Below are positions 1 to 12,233 of a stretch of 64,000 bases of DNA, piece by piece. The notes under the pieces were generated by a model, which made no database searches, had not been told where the DNA came from, and worked only from the letters and a program-made list of their open reading frames with translations. A program made the translations under genes and the position numbers. The first letter of the stretch is position 1. Each line of letters opens with the position of its first letter. The stretch is from Todiramphus chloris collaris (Eukaryota; Chordata; Aves; Coraciiformes; Alcedinidae): assembly GCA_025345505.1 (NCBI GenBank), contig JANVCC010000072.1, forward strand, positions 398,840 to 462,839. The letters are read 5' to 3'.

Positions 1-1069
1 TTCTGAAAATGAAGCATCTGGCAATCTACCAAGGTAACAGCTATACTACCTGCACAGAGCCCAGCTGACACAGCCAGCCACAAAGGGGAAAAACATGAAA
101 GCAAGCCCATTGAGGATACTAGAGCTTCAGGACACCAGAATAGCGAGGAACTCTTGCACACACTGACTGAAATAACACAAACTGTCCACCCACACACCAA
201 CAATGGGAACTGGGGGGAGGGAAGAGGAAAAAAAAAAAAGGGAAGAAAAAAAAAAAAAAAAGATGGGAACAATAAATACCTTATCTCCAGGAAAATTCAT
301 CTCCACAGAAAAACCAAAGCAGAATACAACATGCTCTGAGAAGGCAGCGTGGGCTGTTCAGAGATCACGGCAGTTCAGAGGAGGTAGTTACTGACAGGTG
401 AGAGGCAGAATAACTTCCTGACTTCAAAGAAGATTTTGCTTCCCTGATTCCTATTTGGCACATCCTGTGTTGCATTTTATTAATTGTCTTTTGGATGAGA
501 TTTTATCTCTAATTTCTAATAAAAGGTGCATACGCAGAAAACAGTGGATACAGTCACCAGCTTTCTTAAGACACCGTATTTGTACTGGTGGCTGGAATCA
601 GAAGAAATGATTCACCTTTTCCTTGTGTGGCAGGGTGTCCCAATCTCATCGTGTACCAACGATCAGCAGCACTTTAGAATAGGGCTGGCAGAAGGAATGC
701 CTGACGGTCCCTTACTCCTCATCACGCAAAGCTTGCAAAACTCTATAGTTTTTTGCAAGCATATGACATTATGTTCTTTATAACCAAGTCTGGAGACTTA
801 GTTTGTAAAAGCTTCTATACCCACAAACTAATAATATAAAACAAACAACAGCAATTATAGAATTACGGAACCATCAGTCCCTGTGAATAGCCAGAAATGG
901 TCCCTGAACCATACACTCAAATGCAGTTTCATGCACTGAGCTACAGGAAGAAGCCCTTAAATGTTATTCATTTTCCTGACTCTCTTAAAAAGAAAAACTG
1001 TAACACACATCTGTGACCTAGCAACAATATGGTTTGAAATACTTTCCAGATCACTGAACTGTGCAATAC
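1..1069 (-). other. Partial intron after the second TAFH exon
   Basis: This is non-coding minus-strand intron following the donor at 1069-1068 (gtattg). It contains an A-rich purine tract near 217-262 and otherwise unique sequence. The next expected exon, starting Ala-Asn-Leu-Pro-Leu-Leu in the family, was looked for and is not present here. Short open frames such as 526-783 (+) show no recognisable domain. Confidence 0.85.
217..262. repeat. A-rich purine low-complexity tract
   Basis: Two long runs of A are separated by a few G residues. It is a simple low-complexity tract in an intron. It creates two artificial lysine-rich open frames on the plus strand, which I do not regard as genes. Confidence 0.9.
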
Positions 1070-1159
1070 CTTTAAAAATGGGATGACAAAAGGTCGCAGT
1101 GGGAAGTTAGTAGCTTCTTGCAGTTTGGAATGAAATTCTTCAATTGTCAAAGTAGAATT
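1070..1159 (-). CDS. RUNX1T1: RUNX1T1 exon: NHR1/TAFH domain, second part
   Basis: The exon is exactly 90 bp and encodes 30 residues, beginning [10 protein letters not shown] and ending Phe-Val-Ile-Pro-Phe-Leu-Lys. This is the middle and later part of the NHR1 (TAFH) domain, a helical fold related to Drosophila TAF4/TAF110 that binds the activation domain of E-proteins such as HEB and E2A. The acceptor reads ttctcaacag and the donor gtattg. Both boundaries are phase 0, matching the Val codon that ends the upstream exon at 2885. In MTG8b numbering the segment is residues 157-186, and in MTG8a numbering 130-159. The open frame runs past both splice sites, but the extra residues (Val-Leu-His-Ser-Ser and so on) are intronic. 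No substitution is apparent against the family sequence I remember. Confidence 0.97.
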
Positions 1160-2884
1160 CTGTTGAGAAAAAAGATTCTGTCTTGGTGACAAAATAATGA
1201 AAACACTTAGCAAGAGAAACAGTAACCAAAGTACTCTGAAATTGCTTAATAACTTGTTCTTGATATTGATAAGAGGATAAAGAAAAGCATGCCTCATATT
1301 AAATTATTACCTTATGACAATACTCAAAGGAAACCACCAGCATCTCAGACATTCAGCACCTGTTGCTTAGAGTACAGTTTAAGCTCTTGGGTGCTAAGCA
1401 CGGAAATGCTTTCACATTTCAAACATCAGTTAAAACTGCTCTTCCCAACATTTTTGTTTATCGTTTGGGGTATTTTTTCCATTGGAGCTTCGTGTAATTT
1501 TGTTCCCAGTGCAGAAGTGGTAATTAACATGCACACACAAAAAACAATCGCACTTTTTAAAGGCACCTTCCTCTTACTTTGCCTCTTGTACTTAGAGGAT
1601 TGTTTATTATCTTCTAGGCTATGTAGAAAAGACATTACTTTGCAGCTGAGAGCATAATTGTGGAGACCACATGCTGCCCAGGGTTGACCAAGGGAAGAAC
1701 GTGATATGTGGCTATTCCCAAGGAAAAGATTCTAATTTGCTCCTTGGAGCTCAGATGAAGGTTGAAATCAACTGTACTTAACAGTGGGCAAGCACTTTTG
1801 ATCTGAAAATCAAGGGCAGGCAGATGCTCCCAAAGCCATCTTTAGTTTCTTTCCTAGTTCCTCTTTCCACAGACAACCACGTGAGAAGCAAACCCACATT
1901 AAGCAGGCATTTGGGATAGGGAAGCAAACAGAGGGTATGACTTACTGAAGGTACACTGCCTACATTAAACTTCCTTTTGACACAAGTGAAGGGGTACCCA
2001 CTGCTGTCAGACGGGGTTTTGTGAAGATATAAGCAGAGGACACCTGAGCCCTAGTACTAAACAGTGTTGGCAATCTTTGCTCCAAATGAAGTCAGTGGGA
2101 ACTGCAGCTGCTCAGAACAGATGTAAATTAGAGCAGTACAACAGCATTTTACCTGGTACATCTAATTACTGCTGAAGGAGATACATGAAAGACAACAACG
2201 TTTGTCAGAGAGAGGACTTTACTGCGAATAAAAGGAATCCTGGGCCAGATTCACAACAGTTTGCCTGCCAAATAGCAGCCCAATGACAGATGTAGGTAAG
2301 AAAAAGCTGAAATTGTCATTCAGCCATATAATGATAACCTTATAAATAAGGTGACTTAAGTAGCAGCAATGCACCATCAGGTCCCTCATTGTTAGGTTCA
2401 ATGGATACTGAGAAAAGCTTTTCCACTTCATAACCACAGTCCAAATGCATATTCATCTCTTCTTTTAACCAGTATTTTGCCACTATAATATGTAGGGCAC
2501 TCTTCTTTTCCCCAGTCAACTAAACTAGGCAAGACAAACCACATTTTACTGCATTATACAATTCAAGGTATGTCTACATTAGAGGTGCTGCCAATGTAGA
2601 AAGAAAACTCTTTCACACCATTACAGCCTAATCCTACACTGACAAAAAGAGTCAAGTCTCTATCTGGCTGGGACTAGCTGCCCCTTGTGGGAAGCTAGTC
2701 AAGTGACTCATGTCAGCTCCAGCAGCATGAGCCAGCAACTCATTCTTGCAAGTCTGGTATCCCCAAAGTATGATATATGCAGTGTATGTGACCCACTCTT
2801 TTATATAAATAAACATGTCAAGCATAAAAGAGGGAAAAGGAGAGAAAAAGATTGCAGTTATTATATCATTTGTTTTTTGCTTAC
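1160..2884 (-). other. Intron between the two TAFH exons (1.7 kb)
   Basis: Minus-strand intron with donor GTAAGC at 2884 and acceptor AG at 1161-1160. I see no repeat family, RNA gene or coding exon within it. Open frames such as 1289-1657 (+) and 2219-2437 (-) lack any recognisable feature and are judged to be chance. Confidence 0.85.
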
Positions 2885-3126
2885 CACAAGTCCTAGCACA
2901 AGGGTACGCACTCTCTCCCCAATCTCTGGTGAAATGTCATTGCCAAACTGCTGTAAGGTTGTAAGAAATCTCTTCAGTTTGCTGAGTTGCCTAGCTCCAC
3001 AAGCTGGCGGTAACTGCTGGTTAGCCAGAGAAGAGGAAGAGGAAGAGGATGGCCCATTGCTAAAGCCATTAGGAGGAGATGGAGCTCCATTTAACGCTGT
3101 TGGTGAATGGCTAGTGCCATTGGTTA
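2885..3126 (-). CDS. RUNX1T1: RUNX1T1 exon: Ser-rich linker and start of NHR1/TAFH domain
   Basis: The exon is 242 bp: two bases completing a split Leu codon plus 80 codons. It begins Thr-Asn-Gly-Thr-Ser-His-Ser-Pro, continues through a proline/serine linker with seven consecutive Ser, and then enters the TAFH domain at about [12 protein letters not shown]. It ends Arg-Thr-Leu-Val-Leu-Gly-Leu-Val. This is the part of NHR1 that starts the helical bundle contacting E-proteins. The acceptor is ctttcag after a long pyrimidine tract, and the donor is GTAAGC. The left boundary is phase 0, matching exon 1070-1159. The right boundary takes the T left over at 6877 to make TTA (Leu). The Ser run is coded by alternating TCC/TCT, which appears as a GA-rich stretch on the plus strand. 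The 156-residue plus-strand frame 2685-3155 is only the antisense shadow. Confidence 0.98.
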
Positions 3127-3128
3127 CT

Positions 3129-3205
3129 GAAAGAAAAAGAGAGAAGGGAGGATAAAATAGAGAGGGGAGGGGAAGAGAGACAGAGAAAGAAGACAGAGGG
3201 GAAAA
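3129..3205 (-). promoter_or_regulatory. Extended polypyrimidine tract before the TAFH exon acceptor
   Basis: The plus strand is almost pure purine (GA-rich) for about 75 bases immediately 5' (in gene sense) of the acceptor at 3128-3127. In the pre-mRNA this is a CU-rich tract several times longer than a usual one, which would bind U2AF and possibly PTB-type regulators. The role is inferred. The base composition and position are visible directly. Confidence 0.6.
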
Positions 3206-3429
3206 TCCATCAGCTTATGTTTTCTGTGCTTGACCTCAAAATTAATTAAGTTGCACAATCAAAGATAATTAGCCTTTTGACAGAGCGACACACTGCTGTT
3301 TATATTTCTTTCCCAGTAGCTGGTACTGAATAGTGTATGGATTGGGAGGAACAGCAACTGCCTCTCGCACAGCCCCCTCCTGGACCTGAAAAGCATCATT
3401 TGAATACCAGCCTTTTGTCACAGGATTTC

Positions 3430-3463
3430 AAAAAGAGAGAGAGGGAAACAGAGAGAGAAAGAG
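3430..3463. repeat. GA-rich simple repeat
   Basis: An imperfect (AG)n tract interrupted by GGGAAAC. It is intronic and short, with no associated gene feature. Confidence 0.8.
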
Positions 3464-4312
3464 CATGAGTGCATGTATGACTGAAAGACCAAAAAAAAAA
3501 ATTTGCTCTTTGGGGTAGAAAAAAAATGTTCAGACATATTTCACGAAGCCTCAGTTTATCTCTGACCAGTTTTACTTGTGATTTGTACACACAACTGACA
3601 GCCGTGTTTATAAAACAGGACTTTCAGGTTTTAACCTTACACCACCCAATGAGAAGGTTAGTTTTTCCAGTACGGATTTCCATTTGCTAACATACGGAGC
3701 ACACAAAATTGTTTGTGCAGGTAAAAAAATGCCGCCATGCTCGCTGTGGCCCAAAGCCTTGCAGCTATGGCATGAAGCTAGACTACAGAAGACTTCTCAG
3801 AGACCACGAGCAAATCACTCAGCTGTCATATGCCAATACCATAAGAAAGCATTCCTTTCCTGTTGCAAGGTTGCTGTGAGAACAACTATCTAAAGCACTA
3901 AGGGTTCAAAATTTATGGCAATGAGGTTCATGCAGACATACTGAAGACAACAACAGACTGTTTTGGGCAGCAATTTCAGTTTGATTATTATCCACACTCC
4001 AGAAGAGAGTAAAGAATCAAACTGAGGACATCCTTTTCCACCCGGGTTACTTGGAACAGCAACATTCAAACACATTCTGTTTAGGTTGTTTAAGTCTGAC
4101 TCGCCAAAATGACTGGGAATGGCAAGAAAAAGGATGGCTCCCCTAGAAGTAAGAATGTACCAGTGCACTGGCAGGTGTGGGCACATGCCAAGCGTGCGGC
4201 TAGCAACTGCACCCAGTAGCAACCATGCTCAGCTGGCTACTGCCCTGAGGAAATGTGATGGAGAAAATGGAATGGAGAAAATTCTTTTTTGGAAGTCACT
4301 CAGAATCCACCC

Positions 4313-4329
4313 AAAAAAAAAAAAAAAAA
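4313..4329. repeat. A17 homopolymer
   Basis: An uninterrupted run of A followed by C residues. No recognisable retroelement body adjoins it on either side, so I cannot call it the tail of a retrocopy. Confidence 0.85.
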
Positions 4330-6876
4330 CCCCCAAAGCAACCCACATGAAAAATCAGGGACTTGTCTACAATCAGAAATACATAGGAGTATTAGTCCTA
4401 ATTGCTTCCCTATTTAAAAGTATAACCGTGGTGAGCTAGCAACTTAAAGAATTTTCAATGTTTTTTTAATAACAAGCCCATCTGAAGACAAACAGCCTTT
4501 CTCATTGTCACTTTCTCCATCAGTCATCTTTGGTTTTGGACAGCAAATCCTTTCAGAGAGTGGATACCTATTACTACGTTTAAATCACCAGCACAATACT
4601 TTTGAAGGAGATTTAGCCCTAGTGACTGAAGTGCCCTTTTGGAGGTACTACAGAAAAAGACATCTACATGGTTATCTAGTTTCTGACTGTGTTTTATTAT
4701 AGTTTTTAGTTGCCTACTCTAGCTGCATGGACTAGGGAGAACAAGAAGTGGAAAAAGCAGAAACAGAAAGAAGCTGGCCTCAGCAAGTTCAGCTCCACAC
4801 GCAGCTCCAAAGCCACGCTCTCTGAGCACTGCAGTAAACAAATAGATCATGATTGCAATAAACCTGCATGGCCAAAAGTCATCATACTGAAAATCCCGAC
4901 TGTTAAGAATAAGAACATGTCCTGCTTTAGCCTGACACCACCCAACAACTCAAGTGGCAGGAGACCCTGGGTCTATGATCAAGAAAGCATAAAACAGCAG
5001 AGTTCATTACCTAGGATAGATGAGGAGGAGAAAGGAAGGTAAAATTTCTCCCACAACAAAAGAAATATAGAAATAGTCCCCAAGTGCAGCTTCTCTAAAA
5101 CTTGTTTCTTTGTGTTATTGGTTTGGGTTTTTTTAACAGCTCACCCCAAACTGATGATTTTGTCACTTTCTTTGTAATGTCTGAAATTGCCAACTGGCAA
5201 ATACCTACATCATTTCTAAAATAAAACCATTTTATTCATAAAGCAGAACTTGCCATTTAAAATTTCAAACTAATGCATGTCAAGAGTTTTTAACTGTCTA
5301 TACCAACGAAAAGAAGTATCATCTTCCTGGCCAATGGGCATTCCTGCTGTAGTAATAATACATGTAAGAGACAGTCCAACGGAAGTGACTGTTTACTGTA
5401 CAAGCTGGAATCACTAAAGCCAATCTTGAAAATCTGACAGGGTGAAAACGCAATTAAAATTAGACTTTTCTTTTTCATATGAACGGCCTCAAAAATCCAG
5501 CTATGGTTCACACACCTTCCAAAGTGCCGAATTCAATCACTTAACCAGACAACCAGAAATCTTGTGAGTACACTAAGGCTTATAAGAGTGATCAAGAAGA
5601 ACAATGTCTTATTCCTTTTATGATTGCCAAAGATTAACCTGAACTATGCAAGGTGCACACACTGGAAAGCTTTTTCTGTAAAAGCCCCATCCTGCAAAAA
5701 AAAAAAACTAGAAAGAATTTAACTTTAGACCAGAACTGTTCCTAGGATGATTCAGATACTGGAGTTAAGCAAAACAGACAAATCTTAGCAGGATCAGGGT
5801 CACTGGGTTAAATCTTGAGTTTGTGTGAATAGCTGGCACAGACCCTCCTCACTGTTTAAGTTCGATGTAAATTGTCAGGACAGGGATCCCTGGGATAAGT
5901 AATACCAAGGCGTCCAGCTGGCCTTCTGCATAGAGGTGAATTTTAAATAAGGCATTTAACAGACTGAAAGGGACTAAACAGACACAGGCAAGAAAAATAG
6001 AAGATGCTGCCGTCATTCTGTTTAGGCATATGTATTCTACTGTTCTAAAAATGTTTTATTTAAAATGTGAAATGTAAACACATTCTCATGTTTATACTAT
6101 TACAAGGCAGTATAAAAGAGACAAAAAAAATTTGCTGCTAAATCTTGGTAAGAGAAATGTGGATCATTTCATGGCTGTGAAAAGAATAGTCCAGACAACA
6201 TGCCAGATTCAAATCTCAGTTACACTGATACTAAAGCAGAGCTAATTCCATCAAGTCTAGTAGAGTTTCTTGTGTGTTTACATCAATGAACTAAGGCAGA
6301 GATGCAGCCCCAAGTGATTTAGAGAAGTAAAGTGGTCACAGACTAGAAACTGCTAGATAAAACAATAAAAAGCCTTTACTTTTGGTTTGATGTTAATATT
6401 AACCAGGCATTATATAGCACTTAAACCAGAATTCCTCATACAGTCCTAAGTAGAATGAAGATAAGTGTTTTCTTTATGAATTACCCCCACTTTAAAAACA
6501 TAAACCTGAAATTTCTATACAAAAGGGAATGGGATCCTTTAAACAGCAGAATGACACAAAAGAGGGCAAGAAGGCTCTCTATAATTCTCACAGAAAGACT
6601 GATCTGAGCATTAAGAACGTGGGAAATCAGTGCCCAGTGTTCTTTGATGCTGTGGCCAAGCTATCAATGACATAAGAACACAACTCTGAGCTGAATGTCT
6701 CTATATCTTGAAGATGCATTAATCTATAATGAGTTTAATTTTGCTTAGTAACTTCTTCACAGTAGGACCAAATGCTGCTCCCGCCATGACATGCAGGTTT
6801 CCCTTCACATATTTCAGTTGCTTACATACACAACAGAAAGAATATGGAAGAAAAGGAGGAAAATAAATCTAATTAC

Positions 6877-7014
6877 ACGTTGTGGGTGTGAATGAACTGG
6901 TTCTTGGAGCTCCTTGGGTAGTGGGAGGAGGTGGCATGGTTGGAGGCGTCAGCCTGGATTGTGTCTTCACATCCACAGGTGAGTCTGGCATTGTGGAATG
7001 CTTCTCAGTGCGAT
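6877..7014 (-). CDS. RUNX1T1: RUNX1T1 exon: common proline-rich N-terminal exon
   Basis: The exon is 138 bp: two bases completing the Asp codon, 45 full codons ([10 protein letters not shown] onward), and one base starting a Leu codon. The middle is proline-rich (Pro-Pro-Thr-Met-Pro-Pro-Pro-Pro) and the end is Phe-Thr-Pro-Thr-Thr. The acceptor is ttgcag. The donor is the second of two overlapping GT dinucleotides (GTAATT). Using it gives TTA (Leu) across the junction with exon 2885-3126, the residue expected in the family, whereas the first GT would break the frame. Both exon 1a (35223) and exon 1b (50339) end with the single G needed here. In human t(8;21) leukaemia this is the first RUNX1T1 exon retained in the RUNX1-RUNX1T1 fusion transcript (established knowledge). 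Confidence 0.98.
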
Positions 7015-10000
7015 CTGCAACACACACCACAGGAACACACTGGTTTATTTCCCCAAGCACATCCCCTTGTGACAAAAAGTTAAAAGGTAATGCAAGAAGT
7101 GAGCCATTTCAGCACCTGCTGTAAAAGATTAGACCCGATTATCTACTCCAGTGTGCTCTTCCCAAATTGCATCATCTAAACCTTACTTAAGAAGGTGCGA
7201 CACAGATGGTGAGACCTCATTTGTAGCAGTGCCTGCATTATCTTTTGTTTTTATTTCTAGCATGTGCAGATGCTACCTCCCAAGCACTCCTGGAGCTGCA
7301 ATAATGCCACCTCCCTTCAAGGCTCTCACATTAGTCAGGAGGAAAAAAAATAGATGAAGAGACAGGAACTAAAACCTGAAGCTCTTTAGTACAGGTGAGA
7401 TACTGGATGGAATATTGGTTGCAGCCAGCTCTCTCCATGTCTCTTCTTTGTACAATCTGCTGCCCTCTCCATCACTTCTCTTTGTAATCATGGTAAGAGA
7501 TTATATGCCTCCTGCATCACTTTACCACCCTACCCCTGTATATTCTTAAGATTCACCAGAAAAATAAACATAGCATGCCAAAATGGTATGTCAATAATCA
7601 CATTGGTTTTTAAAAAAGCATCTAATTTTGCACCTTCACACAGTAAGAACTTTAAAATTTAAAACTCAAAACCTTCAAGATAACTAGAAACATATCTTCC
7701 CAGGAGAACAAAACAAACAAAAGGCAAAACCAGGCAGAAAACCTAACAGTTCTCTTCCAGCTAGAGATCTAAAGATGAAAGATATTTGATATGGAAGCCA
7801 CTGAAGTATCTGCTTCTTTCCAACATCTTTTTAGACATCTTTATGTTAAAAATTTTTAAAACCCACTCAAACCCTTATGTTTCATTTATCGAGACTGGGC
7901 AAAACATGACAATATTTATCACCAGAGAGCAAAATTAAGGTTTTCTTACTCATGCCAGGAGCTGAGCAAGCCATCTTGAGTAAAGATGAGTACGGTCAAG
8001 TTTAGTTTTTAATAGGGATAAGTCAAATTCTTCCCTCCCATTTTTTGTGACCTCGGGGTTATTTATTTTATACACTGTCCTGTATAAGTCTTCCTCAGCT
8101 CCATTAAACTATTTTGCAAAGCCAGCATGGCTGCTAATGGGCGAGCACATACGTCTGTGGTTTTAACTCAAGACAATAGCAAAGTCTGTCACGAACATTC
8201 TGTAAACCCTGTCGCTCCATGTGGCAACATGCCTTCCTTGTTCTTACTAACAACATACAAACTTCAACCAAAGAAAAAAAAATATATCTAAAATTTGTCC
8301 TAAGAGATGCTAAGAGAAATTAAATGCAGTGCATGCATTTAACAAAAGAGGGATATGTTTAAAAGACACTCAAAACAATCACCCGAAACTTGAACAAATA
8401 AAACAACAATCAAAACCAAACCCCACAAAAATTAACAACGCACACTTGATCCCAATCTTTAACTGCATGAACTGAGTTAGCACATCCCAGAGATGCAGTG
8501 TGTCAGGTACTGCAGTGCCAGAAGCCATATTCACCCTTGGTAGAAGTGCCTACAGATGATGCTTCATTTCTCATGGAAAGGGGATCATTTCATGTAGAAT
8601 TCAGAGACAAGTTTGGGGAGGATGAACACCGAAATGCCCCCCAGAACAGGATGAGAGGAATACAGATAGAGTATTACAGGATCTAAGGTTAGTAAATCTC
8701 AGCTGTGTAGAGAAGAACAGTACCTAAAATGATTAGCTTAAATATTAAGGCTGCTACACAGGCAGGTGAGGTTTGTTTGCAAATCAAGCAACAGTAAATT
8801 ATCGCATGCTGGAAAACAAAAGCAACTTTAAAAACATATTCTATACAAATTTCCTTTCCCTATCGCTGTACTAAGCCAGTTAAATCTATATCTTCACCAA
8901 GCCATTCATTTAATATAAAGAACTATGAAAACTCCTCTTGAAATGTTAATTGCTTCCTTAATAGCCGAATTCATCTTGCACTCACCTCAACCAACCTCAG
9001 CAACAAGGGAATAAATAGCTTTCAGCTCATGTTGCAAAAGAGGGAAAGAGGCACAGCAGTGAGCCCAAGCCCTCCTAAATAAAGGCAAATATTTCTGCCA
9101 TGCCAAGAAAGGAGAGAGAAAGGGAGGCTTGCCAGAGCTGGTGGGGAGATAACAGTGGGAACTGCTGGTCCATCTGGTTTTCATTCTGCTAACACTCACA
9201 TTGAACTGTTAAGGAAGGCAGTCCAGGTACACAGATTTAAAGCATGTGGAAGCGCAGACACAGGCACAGAGGAGATGGAGGTGGGTGGAAGGAGGAGAGA
9301 AATGGAGCTCCTCTAACAGTCTGCTGTTCGCAGCGAGCAGGCACAGCCTGTATCCTCCAATTCAGCTGCTGAGAACTAAAAGTGATCCCGAGCCCGCACC
9401 AACCCCACGGCTCTCACTCCTCTCCTTTGCTGCGTTTCAAAGTTCAGGTTTGATCAGAAACGCGCTCAGATTGGAGAGGGAAGGTTTTCCCCAAAAGCTG
9501 GCAATGTTTTGTTACTCAAATTGAGCACAGGAGTGGGAAATAGCGTTGGGTTTGCCCTCCAATTTCAGATTCCCGTTCCACCACAATCCAACTGGTTTTT
9601 CCTCCCTCGAACTGTGTCTGCCACCTGGTTTGCAGATCACCGAAATTACCCACTGGCCCCTGCACTTCTCTCATAAATCTAATGACATTAGGCTTAATTT
9701 TCCTAATTATCTTTCCTTGGAACAATTGGAGGTAAAAAACCCCAGGCTACTTACCTTTTCTTAACCCCTCTGTCCCCCTTGCAAAGCCCTAAACCCCTCT
9801 ATGCTACTGTATGATAGCAGGCAGACAGGTCTATCTCCGGTTGTCCCTAAGTTCCCTAGCCCTGTCTTCCGTAAGGAGATATAGGGCTCCTTTCAAGTAC
9901 ACCTCAGAACACTTCTAATCAAGGTCCAAGATTATATTGTCAGGGAAGAGACTCTCCAGAGGGGCTGGGGGAAGAGCTTTTGGAGAAGTACAATGCCAAA

Positions 10001-10721
10001 GGCAAAGCTCTTCCATGAGCTTGGAAGACAGCACCATACTGCCCAGGAGATCAGCCTTTATATCCCGCTTTTCCACCCTCTCTAACAGCAGAACTCCTTC
10101 AGGAGCCATTCTACTCTCGCTGCTACTGTTTTTCTGTTCCTTGCCTCTACAGCTGGTTCCCTAACCTCTGAGGGAGCTATGGGGCTCGAGGCACGGAGAA
10201 CCTGCCTACAGCAGCCCTGCACCCACTGCTGTCTCACCACCCACAACGTCAGAGAACCTCAGCACCTCTGCCAGAGACAGATCTCTCAGGGGATGGAGTG
10301 GTGATAGACCACATCACGGAGCCATCACTAATAAAAGCAGTACCAGTTCTTCTCATCTGAACTCCTATAGTGTCTTCTACAAATCCTTTTTTATTTTTTA
10401 ATTTAATTTAATCAAAACCCAAACAAACAAGACCCCAAAACAAATCCAACAACCAACACTTTTTACTAAAACTGTGGAAAAATAGCTTGATGATATGAAT
10501 GCTTAAGGAAAAACAGTATTCAAATGGTATTCATGAGCCAAGTTTCCCCTAAACCATGTTATTCCATGAAGGCTTTTATGTATAGCCATTTTTCATACAA
10601 ACTCTGTGGATATTCGGCTATCCATACATTCAGAGATGATGAGGGTTTGGGAGAGGAAGAAAGGATCCCCTTGAGAGAGGAAAACCAACATTTTGTACAT
10701 ATGAAAACCTGCCTATTTTAA
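7015..10721 (-). other. Intron 1a segment, promoter-distal end
   Basis: Intronic sequence between the proline-rich exon and the CR1 insertion. It is unique and AT-rich with no coding exon I recognise. A slightly GC-richer patch at about 9.0-10.2 kb carries several short open frames on both strands, none with a recognisable domain or splice context. Confidence 0.75.
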
Positions 10722-11555
10722 GATATGGAACCATAGCACAGGTTGGGTGGGAAAAGACCTTTAAAGGTCATAGCGTCTAAGCCCTCTGCAGTGAGCAGGG
10801 ACATCTTCAACTAGATCAGGTTGTTCAGAGCCACATCCAACTTGGCCTTGAATGTTTCCAGGGATGGGGCATTTACCACCTCTCTAGAGGGGCAACCTGT
10901 TCCAGTGTTTCACTAACCTCATTGTAAAAAATTTCTTCATCTATCTAGTCTAAATCTGCTCTCTTTTAGTTTAAAGCCATTATCACTTGTCCTTTCACAA
11001 CGGGCCCTGCTAAAAAGTCTCTCCCCATCTTTCTTATAGGCCCCACTGAAGTACTAAAAAGCTGCAACAGGGTCTCCCTGGACCCTTCTCTCCTCCAGGC
11101 TGAATAACTCCAACTCTCTCAGCCTCTCCTCATAGGAGAGGTGTTCCAGCCCTCTGATTACCTTTGTGGCCCTCCCTGGACTTGCTCACGCAGGTTTGGG
11201 TCTTTCTTGTGCTGAGGGCTTCAGAGATGGACACAGTATTCCTGATGGGGTCTCACCAGAGCAGAACAGAGCAATAGAATCACCTTCCTTGAAGGCCCTG
11301 CTGGCCACGCTTCTTTTGATGCAGCCCAGGATACAGTTGGCCTTCTAGGGCGTGAGCTCACATTGCCAGCTCATGTCCAGTATCTCCAAAGGGCTGCTCT
11401 CAATCCCTTCAAGCTCCAGCCTGCACTGATCCAGAGAACTGTCCCAACCCAGGTGCAGGACTTTCTACTTGGCCTTATGGAACCTCATGAGGTTCACACA
11501 GATCCACTTTTCAAGCTTGTCCAGGTCCCTCTGGATGGCATCCCATCCTTCATGT
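10722..11555 (-). mobile_element. CR1 LINE, 5'-truncated copy, sense on minus strand
   Basis: Read on the minus strand this matches the 3' part of the avian CR1 non-LTR retrotransposon as I know it: the end of the reverse transcriptase ORF and the 3' UTR. Recognisable blocks include the antisense forms of 'ccagggatggggcatttacc', 'cctctcctcataggagaggt' and 'gatgcagcccaggatacagt'. The 3' end lies near 10722, where the minus strand reads CTATGGTTCC, resembling the degenerate terminal repeats of CR1. The left part of the reverse transcriptase is missing beyond about 11555, as is usual for 5'-truncated copies. A typical internal segment between 'gctcatgtccag' and 'aagggctgctctcaatc' (near 11375-11390) is shortened, indicating an internal deletion. 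It is dead and divergent. The short frames inside it (11166-11348, 11363-11641) are antisense remnants, not genes. Confidence 0.93.
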
Positions 11556-11722
11556 CATGTACATGTGCTCCAGAGCACAGAAGCATATTCATAGAACTTT
11601 GCCAGAAATTTGGGAGAACTTTAAGGAAAATCATGTGTTAAAATCACTTACTTCCTTGAATTGAAAAGCATTTTTATGCTTTCATGTCAAACCAAACTCT
11701 GTATTTGCAAAGCTAGTATTGC

Positions 11723-11737
11723 TTTTTTTTTTTTTTT
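11723..11737. repeat. T15 homopolymer
   Basis: A simple run of T followed by C residues, in the intron just to the right of the CR1 copy. Confidence 0.85.
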
Positions 11738-12177
11738 CCCCCTGTTGGACTCTGACATTTCAAACACTAACCCTGAACTAGCAGGGACACACCAGAAAGA
11801 TTCATACTGACAGTATCCTACAGCATCACATGGTCCAGATTACAGGCTGCATATACAGAGAGAGTGAATTCTTTCAGGTGCAAAGATTTCTTCCACTGAA
11901 TCCCTCTAAACAGTGACAGACTTGCACTCCTTAGCCCTGTTTGGATGAAATGAAGCTGAAACCAGAGGTCCTCCAAAACAGAGAGAAGACATCTGCAATT
12001 CATTCTGCAGTGTTCACTGCAATCAATTCAGGATGGAGATAGATGGTGAAATAATGGTCTAGTCCTAATCCATACACACAATCCTCTGGTGCTGTGAGAG
12101 ATTTAGAATAAATTTAGAAAATATGTTTCAAGTATGCAGAGATCTACTACATTTGCTTTGGATTATATTTGCTAGTT

Positions 12178-12233
12178 AAAAAAAAAACCAAACAACAAAC
12201 AAAAAAGAAAAAGAAAACCCCAAACATTTTGAA
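12178..12233. repeat. A-rich (AAAC/AAAG) low-complexity tract
   Basis: An A-dominated stretch with regularly spaced C and G, of the kind scattered through bird introns. No retroelement body is recognisable beside it. Confidence 0.85.

Larger units (their letters stand above)
3127..6876 (-). other. Intron between proline-rich exon and TAFH exon A (3.75 kb)
   Basis: Minus-strand intron with donor GTAATT at 6876 and acceptor AG at 3128-3127. It holds a long pyrimidine tract next to the acceptor (plus-strand purines 3129-3205), a GA repeat at 3430-3463 and an A17 run at 4313-4329. The remainder is unique AT-rich sequence with no recognisable exon, LINE or RNA gene. Confidence 0.85.

Noticed and set aside
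2685-3155. 156-codon plus-strand open frame
   Set aside because: It is the antisense of the RUNX1T1 TAFH exon. The minus strand gives the real protein with correct splice sites.
6878-6879. Alternative donor at the first GT of the overlapping pair at the end of the proline-rich exon
   Set aside because: Using it shifts the frame at the junction with exon 2885-3126. The second GT preserves the Leu-Thr-Asn-Gly sequence known for the family.
10722-11641. Open frames inside the CR1 copy considered as genes
   Set aside because: They are antisense to decayed CR1 reverse-transcriptase sequence.
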